Positions 1 to 8,224 of a stretch of DNA of 64,000 nt are shown here, piece after piece; positions within the stretch are counted from its first letter, which is position 1; every line of letters begins with the position of its first letter. Under the pieces are notes generated by a model. That model was not told the origin of the DNA. It saw only the letters and a program-made list of their open reading frames with translations, and did no database searches. The translations under genes and the position numbers were made by a program. The stretch is from the NCBI GenBank assembly GCA_965116435.1, contig OZ220686.1, positions 186,001 to 250,000 on the forward strand. Direction: 5' to 3'. This DNA comes from VXPQ01 sp965116435. GTDB taxonomy: Bacteria; Bacteroidota; Rhodothermia; Rhodothermales; VXPQ01.

Positions 1-1
1 G

Positions 2-82
2 AATATGGCGGACATGGCGTCCATGATTAGCGCCGCCACCAAGATTTTTCACGAAGCGAACGGGAAGACGCAGGATCGCTAA
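2..82 (+). CDS. C-terminal end of an unidentified protein
   Basis: The first 82 bases carry an open frame that ends in TAA and reads ...MASMISAATKIFHEANGK plus a short tail. It is the C-terminus of a gene whose body lies left of the window. The fragment looks like the amphipathic last helix of a globular cytoplasmic protein, but it is too short to assign. It is on the same strand as the glycerate kinase 57 bp downstream and could share a transcript with it. Confidence 0.5.
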   Translation, partial: NMADMASMISAATKIFHEANGKTQDR

Positions 83-138
83 GCGCAAGCCGCCTCGCTG
101 ACGCGGGGCCGCAGGCTGCGTCGCAGAACCCATGCGCC

Positions 139-1527
139 ATGTGCGACGATCCTTTTGCCGCCTTGCCGTTGGACGCCGCCCCGCTTTCCCTGCCGACGCA
201 GGGATCGGCCATGCAGGCTTCCTTTGCTGGTCGCGCCCGGGACTCCTTGCGAATATTCAGGGCGAGCCTCGCTGCCGTGCAGGCAAACGCCTTGCTGGAC
301 CAGACGGATTGGCAAGCCAAACTGTCCAGTCCGATTGCGAAGTACGACAAGATTGTGGTGGCGGGCATGGGCAAGGCGTCCATGGCGATGCTTGCCTCGC
401 TGAGCGAGCGGCTCGGGCGGCGGATGCACGAGGGATGGGCGGCGGTTCCCTATGGGTACAGGACGCGAACCGGCGCCGTTGCATCCGGCGGCTTGCCGGC
501 GCTTCCCGAGTATTTCCATGTGATTGAGGCGGGGCATCCGTTGCCGGACACGCGTAGCGGACAGGCTGCGCGGTCCATGCTGGATGCGGCGTCCGGGTTG
601 GGCGCCAATGATTTGCTGATTGTTCCTGCTTCGGGGGGCGGTTCCTCGTTGTGCGCCCTTTTCCCGCCGGATATTTCCATGGAGGACGCCCGCGAGGCGT
701 TTCGCCGGTTGCTCGTTGCCGGCGCCGACATTCACGCGATCAACAAGGTGCGGCGGCGCATTTCGCAGACGGGCGGAGGCGGTCTGGCCCGCGCGGCGGC
801 GCCTGCCGAGACGATGACGCTGTGCCTTTCTGATGTGCCGGGCGACGATGCGGAGCATATGTACGTGATTGGCGGCGGTCCGACCCTGCCGGATCCGTAT
901 GCGGCGCAGGACGCGCTGGACGTGCTGAAGCAGTACGGCGCACAGGTTCCGGCCAGCGTCTGGAGGTGTGTAGAGGCCAGCGTTGGGCAACCAGAGCCTC
1001 TCGCGGGAAAATACGGACCGGTGCATGCCGTGTTGCTTGGTAGCGTTCGGACGGCGCTGGAGGCAGCCGCCGGGGAAGCAAGGCGGGCGGGATACCGCGT
1101 TCGGGTTGTTTCCGACGAATTGTCCGGGGAGGCGCGGGATGTTGGAGCGGCCATGGTTCGCCAGGCCCTTGATCAAGAACCCGGGTGGTGCCTGCTGTGG
1201 GGCGGCGAGACGTCTGTAACGGTTCGGGGCGATGGCCTGGGAGGGCGGAATCAGGAGCTGACGCTGGCCGCAGCCCTTCGTATGGCGGGTGCGTCGAAAG
1301 ACATAAGTTTGATGAGCGCGGGAACGGATGGACGGGATGGTCCGACGGACGCCGCCGGTGCGCTGGCTACCCCGGATACGGTGGCTGAAGCAAGGCGGCG
1401 GGGCCTGGATCCGGCGGGGTTTCTTGCGCGGAACGATGCGTATGGATTCTGGAAAAGGATGCCGGGATTTCTTCGGACCGGCCCTACGCATACGAATGTG
1501 ATGGACCTTCAGATTGCGCTTACATGA
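139..1527 (+). CDS. Glycerate 2-kinase (MOFRL family)
   Basis: Predicted cytoplasmic kinase that phosphorylates D-glycerate to 2-phosphoglycerate (GckA/TtuD/GLYCTK family). The 462 residues match the usual length. The N-terminal domain (DUF4147) shows VVAGMGKASM near residue 73, EAGHPLPD, and the glycine-rich PASGGGSS loop near 164. The C-terminal MOFRL domain shows GGRNQE near 367 and GTDGRDGPTDAAG near 395. The N-terminus before ATG 211 is not conserved in appearance, and ATG 211 (MQASFAGRARDSL) has a better preceding AGGGA, so the true start may be 211. Family identity is firm; the 2- versus 3-phosphate product is inferred from the family. Confidence 0.9.
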   Translation: MCDDPFAALPLDAAPLSLPTQGSAMQASFAGRARDSLRIFRASLAAVQANALLDQTDWQAKLSSPIAKYDKIVVAGMGKASMAMLASLSERLGRRMHEGWAAVPYGYRTRTGAVASGGLPALPEYFHVIEAGHPLPDTRSGQAARSMLDAASGLGANDLLIVPASGGGSSLCALFPPDISMEDAREAFRRLLVAGADIHAINKVRRRISQTGGGGLARAAAPAETMTLCLSDVPGDDAEHMYVIGGGPTLPDPYAAQDALDVLKQYGAQVPASVWRCVEASVGQPEPLAGKYGPVHAVLLGSVRTALEAAAGEARRAGYRVRVVSDELSGEARDVGAAMVRQALDQEPGWCLLWGGETSVTVRGDGLGGRNQELTLAAALRMAGASKDISLMSAGTDGRDGPTDAAGALATPDTVAEARRRGLDPAGFLARNDAYGFWKRMPGFLRTGPTHTNVMDLQIALT

Positions 1528-1540
1528 TTTGAAAGGGAAG

Positions 1541-1850
1541 GCATCTGCGAGGGAAGTATCTGCCCGGGAGGCGCCCCGATTTTGCTGCCCATGCGCCCGG
1601 AAGACACGTTTTCTCAGGGGGGCTGGGCCCGGAAAGTAGGTGTGGAACCGGACGGCGCATGTGCCTGGAACAGGGTTGCGGGCACAAAAATCTGCGAGGG
1701 AGGCATCTGCCAGGGAAGCGGGAAGTGCGAAGCGCCCGGATTTTGCTGTGCGAGGGCCCGGAAGACACGTTTTATCAGGGTGGCTTGGGCCTGGAAAGTG
1801 GCGGTGGAACCGGACGGCGCGCGTGCTGGAACAGGATTGCGGGCACAAAA
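1541..1850. repeat. Imperfect tandem duplication, about 161 bp unit
   Basis: Two diverged copies lie head to tail between the glycerate kinase and tRNA-Asp. The segment starting GCCCGGAAGACACG occurs at 1595 and again at 1756, followed in both copies by similar sequence ending GGGCACAAAAA. No credible gene is seen here; the open frames on both strands simply follow the repeat. Confidence 0.75.
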
Positions 1851-1879
1851 AACGCCTCATGCGATGTGCATGGGGCGTT
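1844..1879 (-). terminator. Rho-independent terminator of tRNA-Asp
   Basis: Read on the minus strand, a stem AACGCCcCATGC / GCATGaGGCGTT with a 5-nt loop is followed by a run of six T. It lies just after the 3' end of tRNA-Asp in the right orientation. Confidence 0.75.
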
Positions 1880-1884
1880 CTGTG

Positions 1885-1959
1885 CGGTCCGGACGGGACT
1901 CGAACCCGCGACCTCCTGCGTGACAGGCAGGCGTTCTAACCAAACTGAACTACCGGACC
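1885..1959 (-). tRNA. tRNA-Asp (GTC)
   Basis: A cloverleaf folds on the minus strand: acceptor GGTCCGG/CCGGACC, anticodon arm CCTGC CTGTCAC GCAGG with anticodon GTC, T-loop TTCGAGT, and discriminator G73 as expected for tRNA-Asp. The length is 75 nt and CCA is not encoded. Confidence 0.95.
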
Positions 1960-2070
1960 AACGAATGGAGGACGCTGTACCCGGAAAACACGCTGCGGTT
2001 CCGCCTTGCCGGTAATTGTATGGGGAAATGTGCGAGAGGTGGACTTGCGTGGACGTGACCAGCGCATTCT

Positions 2071-2439
2071 TTATATCTGCATCATAAAGGAGATAATCAC
2101 GCTGGTGGCGGCGATCACGACGCCCGCAATGCCTATGCTCGCGCCCACGATCCATTTTATGAGATCGGTTTTGGCAGCGTTGATTTCTGCGCGGACGGCG
2201 TTTATTTCGGCGTGCACGGCGTTGATTTCTGCGCGAACGAAGTTTTCCGACGCGGCTTTTTCTTGTATAGTGTCCATGTTGCCAGCCATTTTCAGGTATT
2301 CCGTTAATGCATTCCCTGTCTCCGTATCATCCGCAAGGCCGGATGGAGTGTCTGTCCGGGAGGCTATGCGTTTCCAAGCCTGGCCGGAAAGCCGATTCTG
2401 TGCTTCGGCGGTTTCCGGGGCGATTCTCGCAGTTTCCAT
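2071..2439 (-). CDS. Small coiled-coil protein with C-terminal membrane helix, copy 1
   Basis: A 122-residue protein from ATG 2439. A polar N-terminal half (METARIAPETAE...) leads into a coiled coil with repeated RAEIN(A/V) heptad-like units near 80-100, then one hydrophobic helix (LIKWIVGASIGIAGVVIAA) at the extreme C-terminus. The layout resembles the DUF1640/CCDC90 type of short tail-anchored coiled-coil proteins, but I cannot assign a function. Two paralogues follow at 3181 and 3940. A TTG at 2478 is a possible alternative start. Upstream lies the shared leader with the GTGTCTATAGGGG box. Confidence 0.7.
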   Translation of the reverse strand: METARIAPETAEAQNRLSGQAWKRIASRTDTPSGLADDTETGNALTEYLKMAGNMDTIQEKAASENFVRAEINAVHAEINAVRAEINAAKTDLIKWIVGASIGIAGVVIAATSVIISFMMQI

Positions 2440-3180
2440 GGGTATGATTACGGTACGAATTCCGGTGATAAAATTCAAGGGCCGGAGCCGAACTCTTGAA
2501 TCACAATATCTGTGCGGGGGAAGCGAGTAGGGTGCCAGGAAACTGCTGACCGAACCAGACGTCGGGAAGCGGCCGGCCGAACGAGACACCGGGAAGCTAC
2601 CGGCCGAACCGGACGCCGCCCCTCCCGACGAGGGACGGCGCCGGTCCGGCTCTCTGCACAAAACACCCCTGCGGCATCATGACCGATGCACCCCTATAGA
2701 CACATAAAATGACAGGACATGACCTTTTTAGCGAGAAAATATGGTGAAGATTTTGCGAAGATGTTCGGCGTAGGCCCCTTTGCTCAAAATATCTGCGCGG
2801 GCGAAGCGAGTAGGACGCCGGGAATCTGCTGATCGAACCGGACGGCGGAAGCTGTTGGCCGAACCAGACGCCGCCCCTCTCGAAAAGGGACGGCGCTGGT
2901 CCGACTCTTAGCAGCACATCGTTGCATTATGCCCGATGCGCCCCTATAGACACATAAAATGATCGGATATGACCTTTTTAGCGAGAAAATACGATGAAGA
3001 TTCTGTGAATATATTCGGCGCAGGCTCATTTGTCCAAAATATCTGCGTGGGCGAAGAGCGTGGTGGGGCGTCGGTTTCCCGCTGCTTGTCCATCGAACGG
3101 GCAATCTTGCTGGATTACTTCCCCCAAGGGAGTGGGTGCAAGGCCGGTTCCCCGCTGCCTGGGGATGCAGGCGCTCTTGA

Positions 3181-3531
3181 TCAGAGCATCCTGAACATCT
3201 GCATGATCAAGGCGATAATCACGCTTGCGGCGGCGACCACGACGCCAGCAATGCCTATGCTCGCGCCAATAATCCATTTAATGAGATTGGCCTTGGCGGC
3301 GTTGATTTCAGCGCGGACGAAGTTTTCCGACGCGACCTTTTCCTGTACAGTGCCTGTCTTGTCGGCCATTGCAAGGGTCTTTTTCAGGTATTCCAGTAAA
3401 GCCTGCGTCGTCTCTGTATCATCCGCAAGGCTGGGTGGAGTTTCCGTCCGGGAGGCTATGCGTTCCCACGCCTGAGAGGAAAGCCGACTCAATGCTTCGG
3501 CGATTTCCGGGACGATTTTCGCAGTTTCCAT
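3181..3531 (-). CDS. Small coiled-coil protein with C-terminal membrane helix, copy 2
   Basis: A 116-residue paralogue of the protein at 2071-2439, starting at ATG 3531 (METAKIVPEIAEAL). It keeps a short coiled coil (one RAEIN unit instead of three) and the terminal helix LIKWIIGASIGIAGVVVAA, then MQMFRML. A TTG at 3564 would add 11 residues that are also conserved in copy 3. The difference in number of RAEIN units between copies is whole-repeat gain or loss. Confidence 0.7.
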   Translation of the reverse strand: METAKIVPEIAEALSRLSSQAWERIASRTETPPSLADDTETTQALLEYLKKTLAMADKTGTVQEKVASENFVRAEINAAKANLIKWIIGASIGIAGVVVAAASVIIALIMQMFRML

Positions 3532-3939
3532 GGGTATGGTACGAATTCCAGCGGTAACATTCAAGGGGCGGGGCAGAGCCGGTCAGCCGTTTTGGGGCGT
3601 TGCGGGAAGCTGCTGAGCGAACCAGACGCCGCCCCTCCCGACGAGGGACGGCGCTGGTCCGACTCTTAGCAGCACATCGTTGCATTATGCCCGATGCGCC
3701 CCTATAGACACATAAAATGATCGGATATGACCTTTTTAGCGAGAAAATACGATGAAGATTCTGTGAATATATTCGGCGTAGGCCCCTTTGGTCAAAATAT
3801 CTGCGCGGGCGAAGAGCGTGGTGGGGGCGTCGGTTTCCCGCTGCTTGTCCATCGAACGGGCAATCTTGCCGGATTACTTTGCCCCAGGGAGTGGGTGCAA
3901 GGCCGGTTCCCCGTTACCTGGGGATGCAGGCGCCCTTGA

Positions 3940-4311
3940 TCAGAGCATCCTGAACATCTGCATGATCAAGGCGATAATCACGCTTGCGGCGGCGACCACG
4001 ACGCCAGCAATGCCTATGTTCGCGCCAATAATCCATTTAATGAGATCGGCTTTGAAGGCGTTCATTTCAGCGCGAACGGCGTTGATTTCTGCGCGGACAA
4101 AGTTTTCCGACGCGACCTTTTCCTGTACAGTGTCTGTCTTGTCAGCCATTGCAAGGGTCTTTTTCAGGTATTCCAGTAAAGCCTGCGTCGTCTCCGTATC
4201 GTGCGCAAGGCTGGATGGGGTTTCCGCCCGGGAGGCTATGCGTTCCCGTGCCTGAGAGGAAAGCCGACCCAATGCTTTGGCGATTTCCGGGACGATTTTC
4301 GCAGTTTCCAT
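3940..4311 (-). CDS. Small coiled-coil protein with C-terminal membrane helix, copy 3
   Basis: A 123-residue paralogue starting at ATG 4311 (TTG 4344 alternative). It is nearly identical to copy 2 but has two RAEIN/RAEMN units before the membrane helix (LIKWIIGANIGIAGVVVAA). Gene plus leader form a tandem repeat of about 760 bp with copy 2, so the two arose by recent duplication. Function is unknown; the single C-terminal helix suggests a tail-anchored inner-membrane protein with a cytoplasmic coiled coil. Confidence 0.7.
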   Translation of the reverse strand: METAKIVPEIAKALGRLSSQARERIASRAETPSSLAHDTETTQALLEYLKKTLAMADKTDTVQEKVASENFVRAEINAVRAEMNAFKADLIKWIIGANIGIAGVVVAAASVIIALIMQMFRML

Positions 4312-4924
4312 GGGTATGGTACGAATTCCAGCGGTAACATTCAAGGGGCGGGGCAGAACCGGTCGGTCGTTTTGCGGCGGCGCGGGAAGTTGCTGACCGA
4401 ACCGGACGCCGCCCCTCCCAACAAGGGACGGCGCCGGTCCGGTTCTTGACGCAGCACATCAGCGCATCATGACCGATGCACCCCTATAGACACACAAAAT
4501 GACAGGACATGACCTTTGTAGCGAAAAAATACGATGAAGATTTCATGAAGATGTTCGACACAGATCCTTTGATCAAAATATCTGCGCGGGCGAAGAGAGT
4601 GGGGCGCCGGGAAGTTGCCGGCCGAGCCGGTCGCGGGAAGCTGCTGACCGAACCGGACGCCGCCCCTCCCAACAAGGGACGGCGCCGGTCCGGTTCTTGA
4701 CGCAGCACATCAGCGCATCATGACCGATGCACCCCTATAGACACACAAAATGACAGGACATAACCTTTTTAGCGAGAAAACATGATAAAGATTTCGTGAA
4801 TATGTTAGGCGTAGGCCCATTTGTCCAAAAAATTTATGCGGGCGAACGGACGGCCCGTGTTGCCTTGTCAGCGTCGCTTTGCCAGAAACCGTTCCGACAA
4901 CGGAACGTACAAGGCGCCCTTTCG

Positions 4925-4997
<73 letters not shown>

Positions 4998-5094
4998 CTG
5001 CTTGCAGGACCCGCCTCCCGATATCCAATATATTTCCGCCCGTCGCCTGTTCTGACGGGCATGCTGGAGGTGGCGTTCGCAAGACCCCGTCCTC

Positions 5095-5302
5095 TTCTCC
5101 CGGGCGCCTATTCAGGAACAACCCCATGGCCGCCTCGCTGCTTCGCGTCACGTTCGCGGCGTCGTTTTAGGCCTGTCCCGCCCGGCGCTTCCGTCCTTTT
5201 CTCCCGGGCGCCTATTCAGGAACAACCCCATGACCGCCTCGCTGCTTCGCGTCACATTCGCGGCGTCGTTTTAGGCCTGTCCCGCCCGGCGCTCCCGTCC
5301 GC
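5095..5302. repeat. Two tandem copies of a 104-bp unit
   Basis: The segment beginning TTCTCCCGGGCGCC at 5095 is repeated at 5199 with few changes. It fills the space between tRNA-Phe and the 3' end of nadK. Nothing else is recognisable in 4998-5318. Confidence 0.85.
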
Positions 5303-5318
5303 CCCTTCGCGAAGCCCT

Positions 5319-6215
5319 CTACTCGTCGTTATTTGTTGCTCCGGCGCCCCACATTAGTTTCGAGCGAAGCGTCTGGAAGTAATGTTGTTCGGGTAGTTTT
5401 ACGAGGCGCACCCGGTGGTCGGCCTTGGCGAACCGGAAGGTTACGGGGCGCTCCCGGGGATCGAAGGGGCGGCTGTGGCCATCGAACCCCAGCACGTAGG
5501 GCGTGTCCTTGCCGGATATTTCGGCCTCGATAACCGAATCGGCGGGCAAGACCACAGGGCGGACCGTAAGGCTGTGCGGCGCAAGCGGGGACAAAATGAA
5601 CACTTCGCTTCCGGGAACGACAATCGGGCCGCCTGCGGACATGGAGTAGGCGGTGGAGCCGGTCGGGGTGGCGACGATCAGCCCGTCGGCCCAGTAGTCG
5701 TTCAGGCGCACGCCGTCCACGGTCACGCGGATGGAAATGAGCCCCGCCGAGCCGCTTCGCTCCAGCACGAATTCGTTGAGCGCCCAGTATGCCTGTTTGT
5801 CGTGCGGGGTTTGCACCTGCGCCGCGATGGGGAGCCGTTCCTCGATTCGGCAGGCGCCTTGTTCGAGGGAGCGAATCGCATCCCGCACCTGCGTTACCTC
5901 GATATCGGCCAGAAACCCCAGCCGCCCGATATTTATTCCGAGGACGGGGGTTCCGTGCGTTCCGGCTTCCTGGGCGCTCGTCAGCAAGGTGCCGTCGCCG
6001 CCGAACGACAGGATGATGTCGGATTCCTGCGCCAGATCGGGCGTAGCGACGGATCGGCAGCGCGCAGCGGTCAGCAGGTTGCGTTCCGCCAGGCCGCTCG
6101 CCACGTCGCTGTTCAGCTTGAACGGAAGCCCTTCCGCCTCCAGCCAGGAAACCAGTTTTTCCACGGGTTTCCAGAGGCGATTTTTTTGCGTATTGCCTGT
6201 AATGCCGTACGTCAT
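5319..6215 (-). CDS. nadK: NAD kinase
   Basis: ATP-dependent phosphorylation of NAD+ to NADP+, cytoplasmic. The 298 residues from ATG 6215 match the family length. Diagnostic motifs are GGDGT at 72-76, NE at 147-148 in ALNEFVLER, and the glycine-rich TPTGSTAYSMSAGGP at 184-197. An in-frame upstream extension to 6374 exists only because element A contributes open sequence, so the start is set at MTYGITGN. It is divergent from comM, with MITE-like element A filling the shared upstream region. Confidence 0.95.
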   Translation of the reverse strand: MTYGITGNTQKNRLWKPVEKLVSWLEAEGLPFKLNSDVASGLAERNLLTAARCRSVATPDLAQESDIILSFGGDGTLLTSAQEAGTHGTPVLGINIGRLGFLADIEVTQVRDAIRSLEQGACRIEERLPIAAQVQTPHDKQAYWALNEFVLERSGSAGLISIRVTVDGVRLNDYWADGLIVATPTGSTAYSMSAGGPIVVPGSEVFILSPLAPHSLTVRPVVLPADSVIEAEISGKDTPYVLGFDGHSRPFDPRERPVTFRFAKADHRVRLVKLPEQHYFQTLRSKLMWGAGATNNDE

Positions 6216-6284
6216 GGGTCTGTTTGCTGCGCAGGGAGCGCCGTTGCATGGTCCTGCCGCGGTCGCGGATGACTGAAAAGTAAG

Positions 6285-6442
6285 GGATGCACTGATCAAG
6301 TCCACTTCGATCAGCGCTTCACGTACGCAAGTAGCGTTTGTAATGATTCTATCGTTGAAATCATCGGAAAACACAGTGCTTGTCGTCGTCGGCTGCGTCG
6401 TGAAGCGCCCTTCTGATCTTCGCGGACTTAATCAGTGCATCC
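6285..6442 (+). mobile_element. MITE-like element, copy A (internally deleted)
   Basis: A 158-bp element with left end GGATGCACTGATCAAGTCC and right end whose inverse is GGATGCACTGATTAAGTCC. It keeps the left half of the full element through about 6410, then jumps to the right terminus. It occupies the nadK-comM divergent promoter region. No coding capacity. Confidence 0.8.
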
Positions 6443-6533
6443 TAAGAAATATGTGGCTTGCGAGGTTATGTTTGACGGTTTTCGGGGTCTATAGGTTGAT
6501 TCGTTTTCTGTTTCACCAACCGCAAACCCCTCC

Positions 6534-8072
6534 ATGCTTTCGCACGTTCGGAGCGCCGCCACCCGCGGCATAGACGCCCTGCCTGTCGAGATTGAAACCA
6601 GTATTTCGACGGGCCTGCCCAGTTACGCCGTCGTTGGCTTGCCGGACGGCGCCGTTCGGGAGAGTCGCGACCGGATCTATGCCGCGTTCCAGAACACAGG
6701 CATCCCGTTGCCGCACGGCAAAATCACCATCAACCTGGCTCCCGCCGATTTCAGAAAAGAAGGCGCCGCGTTCGATCTGCCGATTGCGATGGGCTTGCTG
6801 GCGGCGCACATGCCGGATGCGGACCGCGAAGCGCTGAAGAGGACCTGCGTGTTTGGCGAATTGGCGCTGAATGGGGACGTACGCCCGATTCGGGGTGTGC
6901 TGCCCATGGTGATGCGGGCCAGAAAAGAAGGGATGACGTCGGTGATGGCGCCCTTCGGAAACGCGCGGGAGGCTTCGCTGGTCGCGGGTATGGAGGTCCT
7001 TCCCGTGCGCAATATCCGCGAGGGGCATGCATTCCTGAAGCAAGCGCCCGGGACGCCGATTCCATTCCGCAGAGACGATGGCCCGCTGGTCCGGGAATCT
7101 ATCCCGGTCGATTGCGATTTTTCGGATGTGCGGGGGCAGCAGGACGTGAAACGGGCGCTGGAAGTGGCCGCGGCGGGCGGGCACAACGCCATGATGGTGG
7201 GGCCGCCCGGCGCAGGCAAGACCATGCTTGCTCGCAGGATCGCCACCATTCTTCCTCCCTTGAGCCAGGAAGAAGCCCTCGAAACGACGCAAATCCATTC
7301 GGTAGGGGGCTTGTTGAATGAACAGGGCGTGGTCGCGAGCCGTCCGTTTCGGGCGCCCCATCACACCATTTCGGACGCCGGATTGTGCGGCGGAGGCAGC
7401 AACCCCATGCCAGGAGAGATTTCGCTGGCGCACAACGGGGTCCTGTTTCTGGACGAGCTTCCCGAATTCAAGCGACAGGCCCTCGAAGTGTTGCGTCAAC
7501 CGCTCGAAGAGGGGAAGATAACGATCAGTCGGGCGCGCAGCACCGTGGCTTATCCTGCCCGGTTCATGCTTATCGCCAGCATGAACCCGTGCCCGTGCGG
7601 GATGCAGCACAGCCTGAAAGGGAACTGCACCTGTACGCTGGCCCAGATTCAGCGATACATCGGGAAGATCAGCGGCCCGCTCATGGACCGAATCGACCTG
7701 CACCTGGAAGTCCTTCCCGTCCCGTTCGACACGCTGGCGCATCGCGGCGAGACCGAATCGTCGGCGGCGGTGCGGCGGCGGGTGATGGCGGCGCGGGACG
7801 TGCAGCGCAAGCGATTCCGGGGCGCGTCGCACCATGTCCATTGCAACGCCCAAATGTCGATGCGCCTTGTCCGGCAGCATTGTACGCTGGACGCGACGGG
7901 CGAGCAGCTCCTGAAAACGGTTATTCAGCGCCTCGGCCTTAGCGCCCGCGCCTACGGACGCATCCTCAAGGTGGCTCGCACCATTGCCGACCTCGCGGCC
8001 TCCCCGTCGATTCGTCCCGAACACCTTGCCGAGGCCATCCAGTATCGGGTGCTGGACAGGCAGGCCGCCTGA
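6534..8072 (+). CDS. comM: ComM/YifB family Mg-chelatase-like AAA+ ATPase
   Basis: A hexameric helicase-like AAA+ protein that in other bacteria promotes branch migration during natural transformation. The 512 residues contain the N-terminal ChlI-like domain (RGIDALPVEIETSI...), Walker A GPPGAGKT at 223-230, Walker B VLFLDELPE near 303, and the family cysteine cluster NPCPCG...CTC. The C-terminal domain ends EAIQYRVLDRQAA. The TGA stop coincides with the first bases of truncated element B, so the last few native residues may have been replaced. Confidence 0.95.
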   Translation: MLSHVRSAATRGIDALPVEIETSISTGLPSYAVVGLPDGAVRESRDRIYAAFQNTGIPLPHGKITINLAPADFRKEGAAFDLPIAMGLLAAHMPDADREALKRTCVFGELALNGDVRPIRGVLPMVMRARKEGMTSVMAPFGNAREASLVAGMEVLPVRNIREGHAFLKQAPGTPIPFRRDDGPLVRESIPVDCDFSDVRGQQDVKRALEVAAAGGHNAMMVGPPGAGKTMLARRIATILPPLSQEEALETTQIHSVGGLLNEQGVVASRPFRAPHHTISDAGLCGGGSNPMPGEISLAHNGVLFLDELPEFKRQALEVLRQPLEEGKITISRARSTVAYPARFMLIASMNPCPCGMQHSLKGNCTCTLAQIQRYIGKISGPLMDRIDLHLEVLPVPFDTLAHRGETESSAAVRRRVMAARDVQRKRFRGASHHVHCNAQMSMRLVRQHCTLDATGEQLLKTVIQRLGLSARAYGRILKVARTIADLAASPSIRPEHLAEAIQYRVLDRQAA

Positions 8073-8213
8073 AGCGCCCTTCGGGAGATATTGAGGCGCA
8101 CGCTGGCGGTGTCATTCCTCCTTATGCGGGGCCGCCATACCACTTGCTTCGTCCTTCCTTGCCAGGCACGCCCCTTGCTGCCTCTGGTCTTTGCGGACTT
8201 AATCAGAGCATCC
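8072..8213 (+). mobile_element. MITE-like element, copy B (right half only)
   Basis: It matches the right half of the full element, from GAAGCGCCCTTCGGGAG to the right terminus GGACTTAATCAGAGCATCC. The left half is missing and the junction lies exactly at the comM stop codon. It sits between the convergent ends of comM and the DUF5686 gene. Confidence 0.8.
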
Positions 8214-8224
8214 TTAGCGCATCC

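Larger units (their letters stand above)
2600..4800. repeat. Cluster of five repeated leaders (hairpin plus GTGTCTATAGGGG box)
   Basis: Five copies of an approximately 190-bp leader lie here; three precede coiled-coil genes and two are orphan. Each has a GC-rich hairpin (arms CGCCGcCCCT / AGGGaCGGCG) at 2614-2640, 2869-2895, 3627-3653, 4407-4433 and 4658-4684. The loop bases differ between copies but the arms are kept. Each also has the minus-strand box GTGTCTATAGGGG at 2691-2703, 2941-2953, 3699-3711, 4481-4493 and 4732-4744. The 4480-4800 stretch and the 2700-2950 stretch contain leader copies with no gene attached. A shorter related fragment occurs at about 44298-44336. Confidence 0.75.

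Noticed and set aside
79..1860. 593-residue minus-strand open frame over the glycerate kinase
   Set aside because: Arg/Pro-rich antisense shadow of a clear enzyme gene, running on through the 161-bp repeat.
6216..6374. N-terminal extension of NadK
   Set aside because: The extra residues come from element A and are not NadK-like; MTYGITGN at 6215 gives the family length.
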